Positions 17,323 through 26,861 of a DNA stretch of 43,215 bases are shown in pieces; positions within the stretch are counted from its first letter, which is position 1, and each line of letters opens with the position of its first letter. The notes under the pieces were generated by a model. The model made no database searches, was not told where the DNA came from, and saw nothing but the letters and a program-made list of their open reading frames with translations. This DNA is from Deltaproteobacteria bacterium (lineage in GTDB: Bacteria > Desulfobacterota > Desulfobacteria > Desulfobacterales > Magnetomoraceae). The DNA lies in the NCBI GenBank assembly GCA_002753725.1, contig PEAL01000006.1, positions 1 to 43,215 on the forward strand. Direction: 5' to 3'. Both the position numbers and the translations under genes were made by a program.

Positions 17323-18816
17323 ATGAAAACCAGAATGTTTACTTTTATTATGAGTTTGACGTGTACGTTATTGGTGTCTGCATCTTTTTCATTCGCAGCC
17401 TATCATCATATGAACGAAGAAGACAGCGACACATTCATACAGGTATACCCTGACAAAAAGGAAACAAAGCTTGATAGCTGCGCCTCATGTCATTCCGGTG
17501 GAAGCTATGAAAAGTACCCTGATTCAGGACAGTTTATCTCAATGGGGAGTTGCCAGTGGTGCCATTATAAATATGGCTATGATGCTTCTGGAAACATTGT
17601 TGAAACCTTGAATCCTTATGGAAAGGATTTTTATATTCATGGTAGAAATGCCGATGCCATAAAAGCCATTGAAATAAAAGATTCTGATGCTGATGGATTC
17701 AGCAATATTGAGGAAATCAGAGCATTTAGATATCCAGGAGATGCAGAAGATGATCCAGATAAAATTGTTGCGCCCATACGTATTTATTCCAAATCAGAAT
17801 TAAGTCAATTGCCGCAACATACACAATTTATGATGATGAACACCAGCCGATCCGGTGATTTTTACGCAGAATACACAGGTGTCCCATTGGAAATTCTTCT
17901 GGAAGATGCCGGCATTCTCGATACAGCTACCGGAGTTACCGTGTATGCACCTGATGGTTGGTCAACCTTTCATCCCTTGGATCCTGTTGATGAATCCAGC
18001 CTGTATCACATTAAAGGCGTTTATCCTCAAGCAACGTATTATCATGATCCTGAGGCTGAATCATGGTGTGACTATAGTGCGCCACTCTGCTCATCTTTTT
18101 CTAATGGCAATATCATCCCTGTAAGCGGGGGATTGAAAGCATTGATCGCCATTCAACGAAATGGTGCAAACCTGACGCCAGGTATTTTGAATGCAGAAAA
18201 TAAACTGGATGGTTCAGGCCCATATCGCATTGTTGTCCCTCAAAAAGTCCCTTCTGCACCGGATCAATCCTCAAAAGCTGATAATCAAAATGTCATCTGG
18301 CCATACAATGAGGACTGGGATCATAATGCTGGATTTTGCAGCCGCTCAGTAACGATTATTAAGGTCGAACCCTTACCCGAAGGAACAACAGACATTAATA
18401 TTATGGAGGCTGGATGGAAGTTTATCGATGAAGAAAAAATCATCATTTATGGTGCCATTCAAGGACAAACAGGAAGTGTTTCTGGAAAATTGTATGCTTT
18501 CAATAACACTGAAAAAATAGCCCTGTCTGGTGCTACTGTTACCATTATTGAGACAGGTCATAAAACAACCAGCAATCAGGATGGCTCATATATGATCGAC
18601 AATATACCGATTGGTTCATATTCCATTTCAATTAAACATGAAGGACATCTCTTGCTGATCGTTGATCCCATCATTGTTGATGAATCTAAAAATACACAGG
18701 TGCCTGTTTGCACATTACAACTTCCAAGACTTACTGGTGATGCTGATAATGATGGCGTCATTGGTTTGAAGGACTTAATTCATTGGTTTAAAGTTCTTGC
18801 AAAAATGATCGACTAA
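17323..18816 (+). CDS. Periplasmic diheme c-type protein with carboxypeptidase-regulatory-like and dockerin-like C-terminus
   Basis: This 497-residue exported protein has a Sec signal peptide (cleavage near FAA, residue 26). Two CXXCH haem-binding motifs, CASCH and CQWCH, fall in mature positions of about 50-85. DSDADGFSNIEE near 122-135 resembles a calcium-binding loop. The middle part (about 150-340) contains YTGVPLEILLEDAGI and GPYRIVVPQ, which recall the sulfite-oxidase-like molybdopterin fold but without visible cofactor residues, so that link is tentative. A carboxypeptidase-regulatory-like beta domain (SGATVTIIETG, QDGSYMIDNIPIGSYSI) follows, and the last 25 residues form one dockerin-type repeat (GDADNDGVIGLKDLIHW). 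AGGAGG overlaps the porin stop codon, giving tight coupling. The role is probably electron transfer or substrate binding at the cell surface. Confidence 0.8.
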   Translation: MKTRMFTFIMSLTCTLLVSASFSFAAYHHMNEEDSDTFIQVYPDKKETKLDSCASCHSGGSYEKYPDSGQFISMGSCQWCHYKYGYDASGNIVETLNPYGKDFYIHGRNADAIKAIEIKDSDADGFSNIEEIRAFRYPGDAEDDPDKIVAPIRIYSKSELSQLPQHTQFMMMNTSRSGDFYAEYTGVPLEILLEDAGILDTATGVTVYAPDGWSTFHPLDPVDESSLYHIKGVYPQATYYHDPEAESWCDYSAPLCSSFSNGNIIPVSGGLKALIAIQRNGANLTPGILNAENKLDGSGPYRIVVPQKVPSAPDQSSKADNQNVIWPYNEDWDHNAGFCSRSVTIIKVEPLPEGTTDINIMEAGWKFIDEEKIIIYGAIQGQTGSVSGKLYAFNNTEKIALSGATVTIIETGHKTTSNQDGSYMIDNIPIGSYSISIKHEGHLLLIVDPIIVDESKNTQVPVCTLQLPRLTGDADNDGVIGLKDLIHWFKVLAKMID

Positions 18817-18880
18817 ATTGACCTTGCTTCGGGCGCATTCTCAAAAAGTCGGAGATTTTTTTCTCAGGGTTCTATCTGGC

Positions 18881-19165
18881 ATGTATTTCTATTTTTTTAA
18901 TGTTCAGACGCTACAAATACAGGCTGTCCTGTTAGCATCTCATATTACGTTAAAAGATATTGATGGAAATGGATCATCAGGGTATTCATCATTGGAATCG
19001 GTTTTGACCGATTCCAATGGCTTTTGGTATGCGGAACGGGTTAATATTCATACAAAGGATTATCAAAATTTATTTGATTTTACTGAAAATGTTGATAATA
19101 TATTTATTAATGTTGATGCTGGGATGGATGGGGATGCAAATTTTGAAAATGTGATACTTAGATAG
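18881..19165 (+). CDS. Small hypothetical ORF, possibly a degraded fragment
   Basis: This is an ORF of about 94 residues (open from a TTG at 18818, first ATG at 18881) with no good ribosome site. KDIDGNGSS and LTDSNGFWYAE look like pieces of a calcium-loop or carboxypeptidase-regulatory-like domain, similar in style to the C-terminus of the preceding gene. A perfect 13-bp hairpin sits inside it (18990-19019), which argues for a terminator rather than a coding role. It may be the remnant of a duplicated 3' end. Confidence 0.25.
   Translation: MYFYFFNVQTLQIQAVLLASHITLKDIDGNGSSGYSSLESVLTDSNGFWYAERVNIHTKDYQNLFDFTENVDNIFINVDAGMDGDANFENVILR
18990..19019 (+). terminator. Candidate intrinsic terminator after the porin-cytochrome operon
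   Basis: CATTGGAATCGGT (18990-19002) pairs perfectly with ACCGATTCCAATG (19007-19019) around the loop TTTG, and CTTTT follows one base later. It lies 174 nt beyond the cytochrome stop codon. The T-run is short, so efficiency is uncertain. Confidence 0.5.
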
Positions 19166-19232
19166 TCTTGATGGTACTGTGCTGATTCCGGTTATTATAC
19201 TTCAATAATAATTAATTAAAACAAAGAAGAGC

Positions 19233-19448
19233 TTGTTTTTTTTCAATATCGGATGGTATAGAAAAAGAATAATCTTATTGATTTTATTCATGAATACTGC
19301 TGTTACAGTCGATTTATATGCAAGTAAGATATATAAATATCACGAATATTCATGGAACAAGATTTACAGTTTCCTGGGTCAGTATTCTGGTCGTGATGGT
19401 ACTGCTCAGTTAATTACAAAAAATGTAGACGTTATCTCATTACAATAA
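19233..19448 (+). CDS. Small hypothetical protein with signal-peptide-like N-terminus
   Basis: This is a 71-residue ORF from a TTG at 19233 (an ATG is available at 19290). The N-terminal RKRIILLILFMNTAVTVDLYA looks like an uncleaved or cleaved signal segment, followed by a short polar tail. AGAAGAG immediately precedes the TTG, too close to be ideal. Its TAA ends 2 nt before the ATG of the glycosyltransferase, which would fit translational coupling. No family is recognised. It could be a truncated exported protein or chance. Confidence 0.3.
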   Translation: MFFFNIGWYRKRIILLILFMNTAVTVDLYASKIYKYHEYSWNKIYSFLGQYSGRDGTAQLITKNVDVISLQ

Positions 19449-19450
19449 AT

Positions 19451-20701
19451 ATGTCTGTTAATATACTAAGATTTATAGATAAATATATAGGTATCCCCCT
19501 TTGTTGGTTGTTGTCGATCTATCGATTCACGATGCGTTTATTTTACCCTCCAAAAATACATTCGTCGCCTAAAAAAATTCTTATTATTAAACTTTCTGAA
19601 ATGGGTAGCACTGTATTTCTCTATCCATCAATTAAAGAATTAAAAAAACGCATTCCTGAAGTTAAATTATTTTTTCTTGTGTTTAAAAATAATCAAGATA
19701 TTTTAGATGCGCTTATTTTTACAAGTAAAGAGAATATTTTTGCAGTTAACACAAATTCAATTTTTCACTTAATTCACAGTGGATTTCATATTGTAAGAGA
19801 GCTTAGAAAAAAGTCCATTGATACAAGCATTGATATGGATTTTTTTAGTCGATTATCATCAGTACTATCCTTTTTGATATGTAAAGGTAATCGTGTGGGA
19901 TTTCATCGATTTAACAATGAAGGACTTTCTCGCGGAAACCTTCTGACACACAGGGTAATGTATTCCCAACATATTCATACCAGTCTGGCTTTTTTTTCAT
20001 TGATAAAAACAATTTATCCTGACAATGCAAAAAATGATTTTTATTACAAAGGTCAAATTGATGAAAGTCAAATAGAACTGCCACTTTACAGGCCATCAAG
20101 AAAATCATTGATTCGTATCAAAGAAAAATTGAAAAAATTGGGAGTTAAAACAGAAAATAAAAAAAATCAGATTGTTATTGTTAATCCGAACTCTTCAGAT
20201 ATCTTTCCACTTCGAAAATGGCCATTAAATAATTTCGCAAATTTTTGCAGATTATTATTAAAGGAAAAGCCCGAATTGTTTATTGTTTTAACCGGTGCTT
20301 TTTCAGAGCAAGATGATGCGATGTACATTTTAAACTATCTGAATGACACGCGATGCGTAAGTCTTGTTGGCCAAACAGATTTTAAAGAGTTGCTTACACT
20401 TTATTCTTTGGCAGATATGATGTTAACAAATGATAGTGGTCCTGCGCATTTTGCACCTTTGTTGGATTTGCCGGAAATTGTTCTTTTTGGTCCAGAAACA
20501 CCACTCCTTTATAGGCCATTAGGAAATTCCTGTAAATGCCTTTACGCTAATTTTACCTGCTCTCCTTGTGTATCTGTATACAATGCTAAGAAGTCTCCCT
20601 GTAAAGATAATTTATGTTTAAAAGCAATATCTGTTGAGAGTGTTTTATTGGAAAGCTTAAAAATATTAGATAGAGACGTTGCATGCAACGTCTCTATCTA
20701 A
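19451..20701 (+). CDS. Glycosyltransferase family 9 (heptosyltransferase-like) protein
   Basis: This 416-residue GT9 protein is cytosolic or membrane-associated and probably adds heptose or a related sugar to lipopolysaccharide core. The N-terminal KKILIIKLSEMGSTV (about 41-55) is the usual start of the acceptor-side domain. The donor-side domain carries PNSSDIFPLRKWP, LTNDSGPAHFAP (near 326) and LFGPETP, the GT9 signature. A cysteine-rich segment (about 359-394) is also common in this family. The start ATG lacks a strong Shine-Dalgarno and is 2 nt after the preceding small ORF. The last 12 codons including the stop are a perfect palindrome (20666-20701), so the original C-terminus may have been replaced. 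Whether the acceptor is lipid A-Kdo or another glycan is unknown. Confidence 0.88.
   Translation: MSVNILRFIDKYIGIPLCWLLSIYRFTMRLFYPPKIHSSPKKILIIKLSEMGSTVFLYPSIKELKKRIPEVKLFFLVFKNNQDILDALIFTSKENIFAVNTNSIFHLIHSGFHIVRELRKKSIDTSIDMDFFSRLSSVLSFLICKGNRVGFHRFNNEGLSRGNLLTHRVMYSQHIHTSLAFFSLIKTIYPDNAKNDFYYKGQIDESQIELPLYRPSRKSLIRIKEKLKKLGVKTENKKNQIVIVNPNSSDIFPLRKWPLNNFANFCRLLLKEKPELFIVLTGAFSEQDDAMYILNYLNDTRCVSLVGQTDFKELLTLYSLADMMLTNDSGPAHFAPLLDLPEIVLFGPETPLLYRPLGNSCKCLYANFTCSPCVSVYNAKKSPCKDNLCLKAISVESVLLESLKILDRDVACNVSI
20666..20701. repeat. Perfect 36-bp palindrome forming the 3' end of the GT9 gene
   Basis: The 18-base half TTAGATAGAGACGTTGCA is followed directly by its exact reverse complement, with no spacer. 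The repeat is in frame: it encodes LDRDVACNVSI and supplies the TAA stop at 20699-20701. From memory, the GAGACGTTGCATGCAACGTCTC core resembles short palindromes that recur in several bacterial genomes. No T-run follows, so it is a poor terminator. Confidence 0.9.
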
Positions 20702-20747
20702 AACCGATGCTATAAATCATCCAATATTGAGTAAATTCTATAAACAA

Positions 20748-20782
20748 AAAATCCCTGATACAATAATTGCATCAGGGATTTT
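20748..20782 (-). terminator. Intrinsic terminator of the ribosomal superoperon (bidirectional)
   Basis: A 12-bp perfect stem (AAAATCCCTGAT 20748-20759 with ATCAGGGATTTT 20771-20782) has an 11-nt loop and T-rich flanks on both strands. It lies 35 nt past the rplQ stop codon. It would also end the plus-strand glycosyltransferase transcript. Confidence 0.85.
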
Positions 20783-20817
20783 ATATTAAAATTTATTGTT
20801 ATATATATATCAAATGT

Positions 20818-21240
20818 CTATTCTTCGGCAACGTCATCAACAGGAACCTCATTTTCTTTGGGTTGAACCTCAGGCAATTCAATAGGAGGAGCGATTATCT
20901 CAATGATTGACATTGGGGCTGAATCACCAGCTCGATGACCAATTTTTACAATTCGAGTATAACCACAATTTGTACCGGCAAAACGTTCCTTTGCTTCAGC
21001 AAATAATTTATGAACGACTTTCTTTTCGCGAATTACAGCCATAGCTTGACGTCTTGCATGCAAATCACCTCGTTTGGCAAGTGCAATCATTTTATCAACC
21101 CATCGACGCAGTTCTTTTGCTTTTGGGTCTGTTGTTCGAATTCGATTGTGTTTTAACAAAGACGTTACCATGTTTCGAAACAATGCATCTCGGTGACTGG
21201 CGGTACAATTGAACTTACTTCCAGCTTTACGATGTCTCAT
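20818..21240 (-). CDS. rplQ: 50S ribosomal protein L17
   Basis: L17 has 140 residues and starts [19 protein letters not shown], with [19 protein letters not shown] as the family core. The C-terminus is an acidic tail after IIEIIAPPI. Its ATG overlaps the rpoA stop by 4 nt (ATGA), so the two are translationally coupled. It is the last gene of the operon. Confidence 0.97.
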   Translation of the reverse strand: MRHRKAGSKFNCTASHRDALFRNMVTSLLKHNRIRTTDPKAKELRRWVDKMIALAKRGDLHARRQAMAVIREKKVVHKLFAEAKERFAGTNCGYTRIVKIGHRAGDSAPMSIIEIIAPPIELPEVQPKENEVPVDDVAEE

Positions 21241-22268
21241 TCTTCTTCCTCCTCCTCGGATTCTTCCTCATGGGGAGGAACAAATCCATCAATCTTCATA
21301 CCTAAAGAAAGGCCCATCTCAGATAAAACTTCTTTAATTTCATTAAGAGACTTACGGCCAAAATTTTTAGTTTTCAGCATTTCAGCTTCAGTTCTTTGAA
21401 CCAATTGAAAAATTTTATTTATATTCGCATTTTTTAAACAATTGGCACTACGAACAGATAATTCAAGCTCTTCAACACTTCGAAATAAATTCTCATTATA
21501 TGTGGGTGTTGGGGCTTCTTCCTCTTCTTCAAAATATTCAGGTTCTTGATCTTCATCAAAATTAATAAAAATAGATACTTGCTCTTTCAATATTTTGGCT
21601 GCGTAAGCCAGGGCATCCTCAGGTAAAATACTTCCGTCAGTCCATATTTCTAGAGTAAGTTTATCGTAATCTGTTTTTTGTCCGACTCGTGCATTGGATA
21701 CAACATAATTAACGCGCTTAATGGGTGAAAAGATAGCATCAATGGGAACGGTACCAACGGGGGCTTCTTCATCTTTATTCATTTCCGAAAGAGAATAACC
21801 TTTGTTCACTCTTACCGTCAACGTCATCTGTAATTTAGCACCCTCTTTTAAGGTTGCAATGTGTTGATCAGTATTAAGAATTTCAACTGAACCATCCTCA
21901 CTGATAAGATCATTTGCAGTAACAACTCTTTCACCTTCTACAGAAATAGTTAGATAACGCGGTCCTGGATCAGTCATTCGAAGTCGAATACTTTTTAGAT
22001 TAAGTATGATTTCTGAAATATCTTCTAAAACACCTTCAACAACTGTAAATTCATGCATAGCTTTTTCAAATTTTACAGCTGTTATCGCAGCACCATAGAG
22101 AGATGATAAAATTATTCGTCTTAATGAGTTTCCAATTGTGATCCCATATCCTCTTTCTAGAGGTTCGCAGACAAATTTACCATAGGAAGAGGAAGTAGTT
22201 TCTATCTGAACTTTTTGAGGCCTTATCAGCTCTCTCCAGTTCATATACATTACCTCATTCGATGACAT
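21237..22268 (-). CDS. rpoA: DNA-directed RNA polymerase subunit alpha
   Basis: The 343-residue alpha subunit drives RNA polymerase assembly. NWRELIRP opens it, with [23 protein letters not shown] sequence in the N-terminal domain. An acidic linker (near 250) joins the C-terminal domain ([27 protein letters not shown]). It ends in an unusually acidic run of glutamates. GGGAG lies 6 nt before the ATG at 22268. An inner ATG at 22244 with GAGGT upstream is a second possible start. Confidence 0.97.
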   Translation of the reverse strand: MSSNEVMYMNWRELIRPQKVQIETTSSSYGKFVCEPLERGYGITIGNSLRRIILSSLYGAAITAVKFEKAMHEFTVVEGVLEDISEIILNLKSIRLRMTDPGPRYLTISVEGERVVTANDLISEDGSVEILNTDQHIATLKEGAKLQMTLTVRVNKGYSLSEMNKDEEAPVGTVPIDAIFSPIKRVNYVVSNARVGQKTDYDKLTLEIWTDGSILPEDALAYAAKILKEQVSIFINFDEDQEPEYFEEEEEAPTPTYNENLFRSVEELELSVRSANCLKNANINKIFQLVQRTEAEMLKTKNFGRKSLNEIKEVLSEMGLSLGMKIDGFVPPHEEESEEEEEE

Positions 22269-22322
22269 ACTGTTCTCCCATTTTCCGTGGTTTAATATTT
22301 GTTTTCAGGAACATGTGACTTA

Positions 22323-22949
22323 CTATTTAGAATACAATTCAACAATTAATTGTTCTTGCATTGGCGTGGTAATATCTTCTCGAATTGGATAAGCTTTGAC
22401 AATACCTTTAAAATTCTCTTTTTCTAAATCAAGCCATTGCGGAATTCCACGTCGTACAACCGTATCAAGAGATTCACTAATCGCAGCTACTTTCTTGCTT
22501 TTCTCTTTGACTTCAACAATATCTCCAACTTGAACAACATAAGAGGGAATATTCACTTTTCTTGAATTGACTAATACATGATTATGCTTAACTATTTGGC
22601 GTGATTGATTTCTCGAGTTGGCAAAGCCAAGGCGGTAAACAACATTATCTAATCGTCTTTCCAAAAGTGTAAGTAAATTTGTACCTGTTATACCTTTCAT
22701 CTGGTCTGCACGCTTGAAACATAATCGGAACTGCTTTTCTGTTAAGCCATAAGATCTCTTTACTTTTTGTTTTTCTCTTAACTGAATGCCGTAATCAGAA
22801 TGTTTGCCCCTTTTCTGACCGTGTTGACCAGGTGCATAACTTCGTCTATCAAAGGCACATTTGTCTGAAAAACAACGATCTCCTTTGAGCATTAATTTCA
22901 TATTTTCTCGTCGACAAATGCGACAGCTTGAACCTCGATATCTCGCCAA
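22323..22949 (-). CDS. rpsD: 30S ribosomal protein S4 (zinc-binding type)
   Basis: S4 has 208 residues from a TTG at 22949 (MARYRG). GGAGG lies 5 nt upstream, so the in-frame TTG 12 nt earlier, which overlaps that ribosome site, is rejected. Cys9, Cys12, Cys26 and Cys31 form the zinc site of the C+ type. The S4 RNA-binding core ([25 protein letters not shown]) is complete. S4 usually represses its own operon; no such site can be identified here. Confidence 0.96.
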   Translation of the reverse strand: MARYRGSSCRICRRENMKLMLKGDRCFSDKCAFDRRSYAPGQHGQKRGKHSDYGIQLREKQKVKRSYGLTEKQFRLCFKRADQMKGITGTNLLTLLERRLDNVVYRLGFANSRNQSRQIVKHNHVLVNSRKVNIPSYVVQVGDIVEVKEKSKKVAAISESLDTVVRRGIPQWLDLEKENFKGIVKAYPIREDITTPMQEQLIVELYSK

Positions 22950-23076
22950 TGTAACCTCCAATAAAATTCAGGTTCTTTGGTTTAATTAATAAATCAATCA
23001 ATACATTATTACATTATATATTGATTTTATTTAGTACCCAAAAATGAAAATAAATGAATAATAAACATTTTGACTT

Positions 23077-23469
23077 TTAAACACGACGCCGTTTCGGTGG
23101 TCGGCAACCATTATGAGGAACAGGTGTGACATCTTTAATCGTCAATATATTCAACCCCTGAGTTTGAAGCGCTCTTAAGGCAGATTCTCGACCAGCGCCA
23201 GGCCCCTTCACATAAATTTCAACATTCTTCATTCCATGATCCATAGCCTTTTTTATTGCATCCTGAGTAGCAAGCTGGGCGGCAAAGGGTGTACTTTTTC
23301 GTGATCCTTTGAAACCTTGTGAACCTGCTGTAGACCAGGCAACAACATTACCCTGCATATCGGTCACAGAAACAATTGTATTATTAAATGTTGACTGAAT
23401 ATGAACTTCACCATTTAATATATTTTTCTTTTCTTTTTTCTTTGTTCTGGTTTTTGTGCGCTTTGCCAT
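23077..23469 (-). CDS. rpsK: 30S ribosomal protein S11
   Basis: S11 has 130 residues. [15 protein letters not shown] and the C-terminal [12 protein letters not shown] are diagnostic. The N-terminus is lysine-rich. It lies 35 nt after rpsM; GAGGAG is about 12 nt before the ATG. A 127-nt AT-rich gap separates it from rpsD. Confidence 0.97.
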   Translation of the reverse strand: MAKRTKTRTKKKEKKNILNGEVHIQSTFNNTIVSVTDMQGNVVAWSTAGSQGFKGSRKSTPFAAQLATQDAIKKAMDHGMKNVEIYVKGPGAGRESALRALQTQGLNILTIKDVTPVPHNGCRPPKRRRV

Positions 23470-23504
23470 ATTAAATAAATGCTCCTCTTATTTAAATCTG
23501 AAGA

Positions 23505-23888
23505 CTACTTCTTCTTTGCTGCACCTTTTTTCTTAACAGCAGTTCGTCGCGGTCCTTTGCGTGTTCGGGCGTTCGTGCTTGTTCGTTGTCCACGAACAGG
23601 TAAAGATTTTCTGTGTCTTAACCCACGGTAACATCCGAGATCCATTAATCGTTTGATGTTCATGGATACTTCAGTTCGCAATTCACCTTCAACTTTATAT
23701 TCATTCTGGATCAACTTTTGAATGCGATTTATTTGAGTAGCATCAAGGTCATCCGTTTTTGAATTGATGTCAATATCAAGTGTATCCAATATTTTTTTTG
23801 ATGCGGTCTTTCCAATACCATAAATGTAGGTAAGACCAATTATTATCCGTTTACCTCTCGGTAAATCAACTCCAGCTATACGTGCCAA
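23505..23888 (-). CDS. rpsM: 30S ribosomal protein S13
   Basis: S13 has 127 residues and starts [14 protein letters not shown] from a TTG codon with AGGAGG 4 nt upstream. [21 protein letters not shown] is the C-terminal signature and the tail is basic. It follows rpmJ closely. Confidence 0.97.
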   Translation of the reverse strand: MARIAGVDLPRGKRIIIGLTYIYGIGKTASKKILDTLDIDINSKTDDLDATQINRIQKLIQNEYKVEGELRTEVSMNIKRLMDLGCYRGLRHRKSLPVRGQRTSTNARTRKGPRRTAVKKKGAAKKK

Positions 23889-23900
23889 AATACCTCCTCA

Positions 23901-24014
23901 TTACCCCTGACGTTGTTTATGTCTTTTGTTTTCACAAATTACTCTTACAACACCCCGGCGACGAATAATTTTACACTTGTTACATATCTTTTTTACAGAA
24001 GCGCGTACTTTCAT
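23901..24014 (-). CDS. rpmJ: 50S ribosomal protein L36 (zinc-binding type)
   Basis: L36 has 37 residues, beginning [15 protein letters not shown] and ending RHKQRQG. Cys11, Cys14, Cys27 and His32 give the C+ zinc site. It sits between infA and rpsM, the usual place. Confidence 0.96.
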   Translation of the reverse strand: MKVRASVKKICNKCKIIRRRGVVRVICENKRHKQRQG

Positions 24015-24036
24015 GATAAAACCTTCCGGAATCCAA

Positions 24037-24255
24037 TTATTTTGCGCGGTATGTTATTCTTCCGCGAGTTAAATCATAAGGGGATAATTCTACGGTTACA
24101 CTATCTCCCGGCAATATCTTTATAAAATGCATCCTCATTTTCCCAGATATATGAGCCAGAATTTTATGCTTATTTTCTAACTCGACTCTAAACATTGCAT
24201 TGGGCAATGTTTCTATGACCGTGCCTTGTACTTTAATGGCTTCTTCTTTGGCCAT
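24037..24255 (-). CDS. infA: Translation initiation factor IF-1
   Basis: IF-1 has 72 residues, an S1-like OB fold: [19 protein letters not shown], and [16 protein letters not shown] at the end. It is 59 nt downstream of secY, with neither map nor adk between. Confidence 0.97.
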   Translation of the reverse strand: MAKEEAIKVQGTVIETLPNAMFRVELENKHKILAHISGKMRMHFIKILPGDSVTVELSPYDLTRGRITYRAK

Positions 24256-24314
24256 AATGCGTTCTCTCCGAATCTCCCCTATTTGTATAAGAGATAAAAA
24301 TATAATCTACATTT

Positions 24315-25631
24315 TTAGCGTCTACCACGTAAACGTGATGAACCACGCTTTAAAAAACCTTCATAATTACGTGGTAACAAGTGAGCTTCTATTTGAGCCA
24401 TTGTATCAATTGCAACTCCAACAACAATCAATAAGGCAGTACCTCCAAAGTAAAAAGGGACATTAAATCGTGTAATTAAAATTGATGGTAACACACAAAC
24501 AACAGAAATATAGATTGCACCACCCAAAGTGATTCTTGTCAAAACCTTATCAATATACTCGGCTGTCTTTTTACCGGGTCGAATGCCAGGTATATAACCG
24601 CCATGTTTTTTCATATTATCAGCAACATCAACCGGATTAAATGTAACAGCAGTATAAAAATAGCAGAAAAAGAAAATAAAGACGACATAAAGAGATTCAT
24701 ACCAGAAACTACCAGGTGTCATAGCATTGGCGACACTTTGCATCCAGGAAATATTCAAAAAACTGGCGATTGTTGCTGGAAACATTATAATAGATGATGC
24801 AAAAATAGGCGGAATAACACCAGATGTATTAATTTTTAATGGTAAGTGAGTGCTTTGTCCGCCGTACATTTTACGACCGACTACACGTTTAGGATATTGC
24901 ACAGGAATTCTACGTTGTGCCTGCTCCACGTAAATGATTACTCCGATAACAATAATCATTAACACCAATAATAATAAAATAGTAAAAATCCCCATTTCAC
25001 CAGTTGATAATAAATTAAACGTATTACCCAGTGCTGAAGGCATTCTTGCAACAATACCTGCAAAAATGATCAATGAAATACCATTTCCAATACCACGTTC
25101 TGTTATTTGTTCTCCAAGCCACATAATAAAAGCAGTACCAGCGGTCAAGGTAAGTATCGTCATAAAACGAAAGGCCCATCCAGCTTCTATAACAACGGAT
25201 GCACCTCCAGGAGCTGTCATTCTTTCCAAACCAATACTAATTCCAAATCCTTGTATAAGACTGAGAACAACCGTTCCATAGCGTGTATATTGTGTTATTT
25301 TCTTTCTACCTTGTTCGCCTTCTTTTGATAGTTTTTCTAAGTGAGGAATAACAACAGTTAAAAGCTGTATAATAATTGAAGCACTAATATAAGGCATAAT
25401 ACCTAAAGCAAACACAGATAGCCGTTCAAGAGCACCACCTGAAAACATATCAAACAAACCAAGAAGCGTTCCCTGCGCTCGTGCGAAAAAATGGGCCAGA
25501 GCAACGTGATCAATACCAGGAACAGGAACATGTACACCAATACGATAAACAGCTAAAAGGGCGAATGTTATTAGGATACGTTTTTTTAATTCAGGAATCT
25601 TAAATGTATTTTGGAAGCCACCACCGATCAT
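24315..25631 (-). CDS. secY: Preprotein translocase subunit SecY
   Basis: SecY has 438 residues and about ten transmembrane helices and forms the Sec channel. The N-terminus has [27 protein letters not shown] sequence, and [15 protein letters not shown] lies in the plug/TM2 region. The C-terminus [10 protein letters not shown] is basic. Its ATG overlaps the rplO stop by 4 nt. Confidence 0.97.
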   Translation of the reverse strand: MIGGGFQNTFKIPELKKRILITFALLAVYRIGVHVPVPGIDHVALAHFFARAQGTLLGLFDMFSGGALERLSVFALGIMPYISASIIIQLLTVVIPHLEKLSKEGEQGRKKITQYTRYGTVVLSLIQGFGISIGLERMTAPGGASVVIEAGWAFRFMTILTLTAGTAFIMWLGEQITERGIGNGISLIIFAGIVARMPSALGNTFNLLSTGEMGIFTILLLLVLMIIVIGVIIYVEQAQRRIPVQYPKRVVGRKMYGGQSTHLPLKINTSGVIPPIFASSIIMFPATIASFLNISWMQSVANAMTPGSFWYESLYVVFIFFFCYFYTAVTFNPVDVADNMKKHGGYIPGIRPGKKTAEYIDKVLTRITLGGAIYISVVCVLPSILITRFNVPFYFGGTALLIVVGVAIDTMAQIEAHLLPRNYEGFLKRGSSRLRGRR

Positions 25632-26074
25632 TTAAGAATCTCTACCTTTCCGCCAGCAGATTCAATTTTTTGAACAGCTGTTTTACTGGCTTTGTGGACC
25701 TTGATCTGAACGGGGAAATCAATATCTCCATCCCCCAATACTTTAATCATTTTACCTTTACCTTTTAACAGCTTTTTTTTACGCAAAAGTGATTCGTCAA
25801 TCAATTGATCTGTATCTTTAAATCTGGCTAAATCCTGTATGTTTATAATCTCATATTCATCTTTAAATATATTCGTAAAGCCGCGTTTTGGTAAACGTCG
25901 ATGAATAGGCATTTGGCCGCCTTCAAATCCAATTCGAACTTTTCCACCTGATCGCGCTTTAAGACCTTTTGATCCTTTTCCTGCCGTTTTTCCAAATCCG
26001 GATCCTACACCACGTCCTATTCGTTTTCGTTTTTTTCGGGCCCCCGGGTTGGGTGCTAATTCATGAAGATTCAT
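25628..26074 (-). CDS. rplO: 50S ribosomal protein L15
   Basis: L15 has 148 residues from the ATG at 26074 ([14 protein letters not shown]). GAGGA lies 8 nt upstream. The earlier in-frame TTG at 26089 overlaps that ribosome site and is rejected. [17 protein letters not shown] is the family core. The gene overlaps the 3' end of rpmD by 14 nt. Confidence 0.96.
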   Translation of the reverse strand: MNLHELAPNPGARKKRKRIGRGVGSGFGKTAGKGSKGLKARSGGKVRIGFEGGQMPIHRRLPKRGFTNIFKDEYEIINIQDLARFKDTDQLIDESLLRKKKLLKGKGKMIKVLGDGDIDFPVQIKVHKASKTAVQKIESAGGKVEILK

Positions 26075-26255
26075 CCGTATTTTCCTCAACTAATAATAAA
26101 TGATTCACCTGATTGATCATCCCCCTCACTGACGGGGTATTGTTAAATACTTTTGATCGATGCATTTTTGTGAGTCCAAGAGCGCGAAGTGTTTTTCTAT
26201 GCTTTTCAGGCCTGCCAATTTGGCTTCGTATTAATGTAACTTTTATTTGATTCAT
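26061..26255 (-). CDS. rpmD: 50S ribosomal protein L30
   Basis: L30 has about 64 residues. I take the ATG at 26255 (MNQIKVTLIRSQIG) because AGG lies 7 nt upstream and it matches the family start; ATGs at 26261 and 26276 are also in frame. GMINQVNHLLLVEE is the conserved end. Confidence 0.9.
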   Translation of the reverse strand: MNQIKVTLIRSQIGRPEKHRKTLRALGLTKMHRSKVFNNTPSVRGMINQVNHLLLVEENTDESS

Positions 26256-26288
26256 ATTCATACCTGATATTTTCATACGTTTATTAAA

Positions 26289-26792
26289 TTAGAGTTCATC
26301 AACTTTTTTTCCTCGACGAGCAGCAACCATTTCCCGACTACGCATACTTTGCAAGCCTTGAATAGTTGCTTTTACAACATTATGCGGATTATGAGAACCA
26401 AGACACTTGGTCAAAATATTATGAACCCCCACAGCCTCCAGAACAGCTCTAACAGCACCACCTGCAATAAGTCCCGTTCCTTTTGCAGCAGGTTTTAATA
26501 AAACTCGACTTGCACAAAACCGCCCAATAATTTCATACGGTATGGTATTATTCTGAACCAAAGGCACTTTGATCATGTTCTTTTTAGCACTTTCGATAGC
26601 TTTTCTTATTGCTTCAGGAACCTCACCGGCTTTCCCCAGACCACCGCCAACACATCCCTCTCCATCACCAACAACAACCACTGCGCTAAAGCTAAACCTT
26701 CGTCCACCTTTAACAACTTTTGCAACGCGATTAATGTGTACTACTTTTTCTATAAATTGAATTTCTTCTGTTTCTTGTTGCTTTTTACTCAA
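26289..26792 (-). CDS. rpsE: 30S ribosomal protein S5
   Basis: S5 has 167 residues from a TTG at 26792 with AGGAGG 5 nt upstream; an in-frame TTG at 26810 lies before that ribosome site and is unlikely. [19 protein letters not shown] and [17 protein letters not shown] are the family core, with the C-terminal domain complete. Confidence 0.96.
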   Translation of the reverse strand: MSKKQQETEEIQFIEKVVHINRVAKVVKGGRRFSFSAVVVVGDGEGCVGGGLGKAGEVPEAIRKAIESAKKNMIKVPLVQNNTIPYEIIGRFCASRVLLKPAAKGTGLIAGGAVRAVLEAVGVHNILTKCLGSHNPHNVVKATIQGLQSMRSREMVAARRGKKVDEL

Positions 26793-26861
26793 ATGTGCCT
26801 CCTGATTCAATATTATTATGCTGACTGATGAATTAAATTCAAAAGTCTTAAGGTTTTATAA

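Noticed and set aside
23013..23018. Perfect TATAAT on the minus strand in the rpsK-rpsD gap
   Set aside because: The gap is very AT-rich, and the best -35 at the right distance matches only about three of six consensus bases. A promoter for rpsD-rpoA-rplQ is possible but not supported.
26075..26089. TTG at 26089 as the rplO start
   Set aside because: It lies on top of the GAGGA ribosome site that serves the ATG at 26074, and L15 proteins begin MNLHEL-like.
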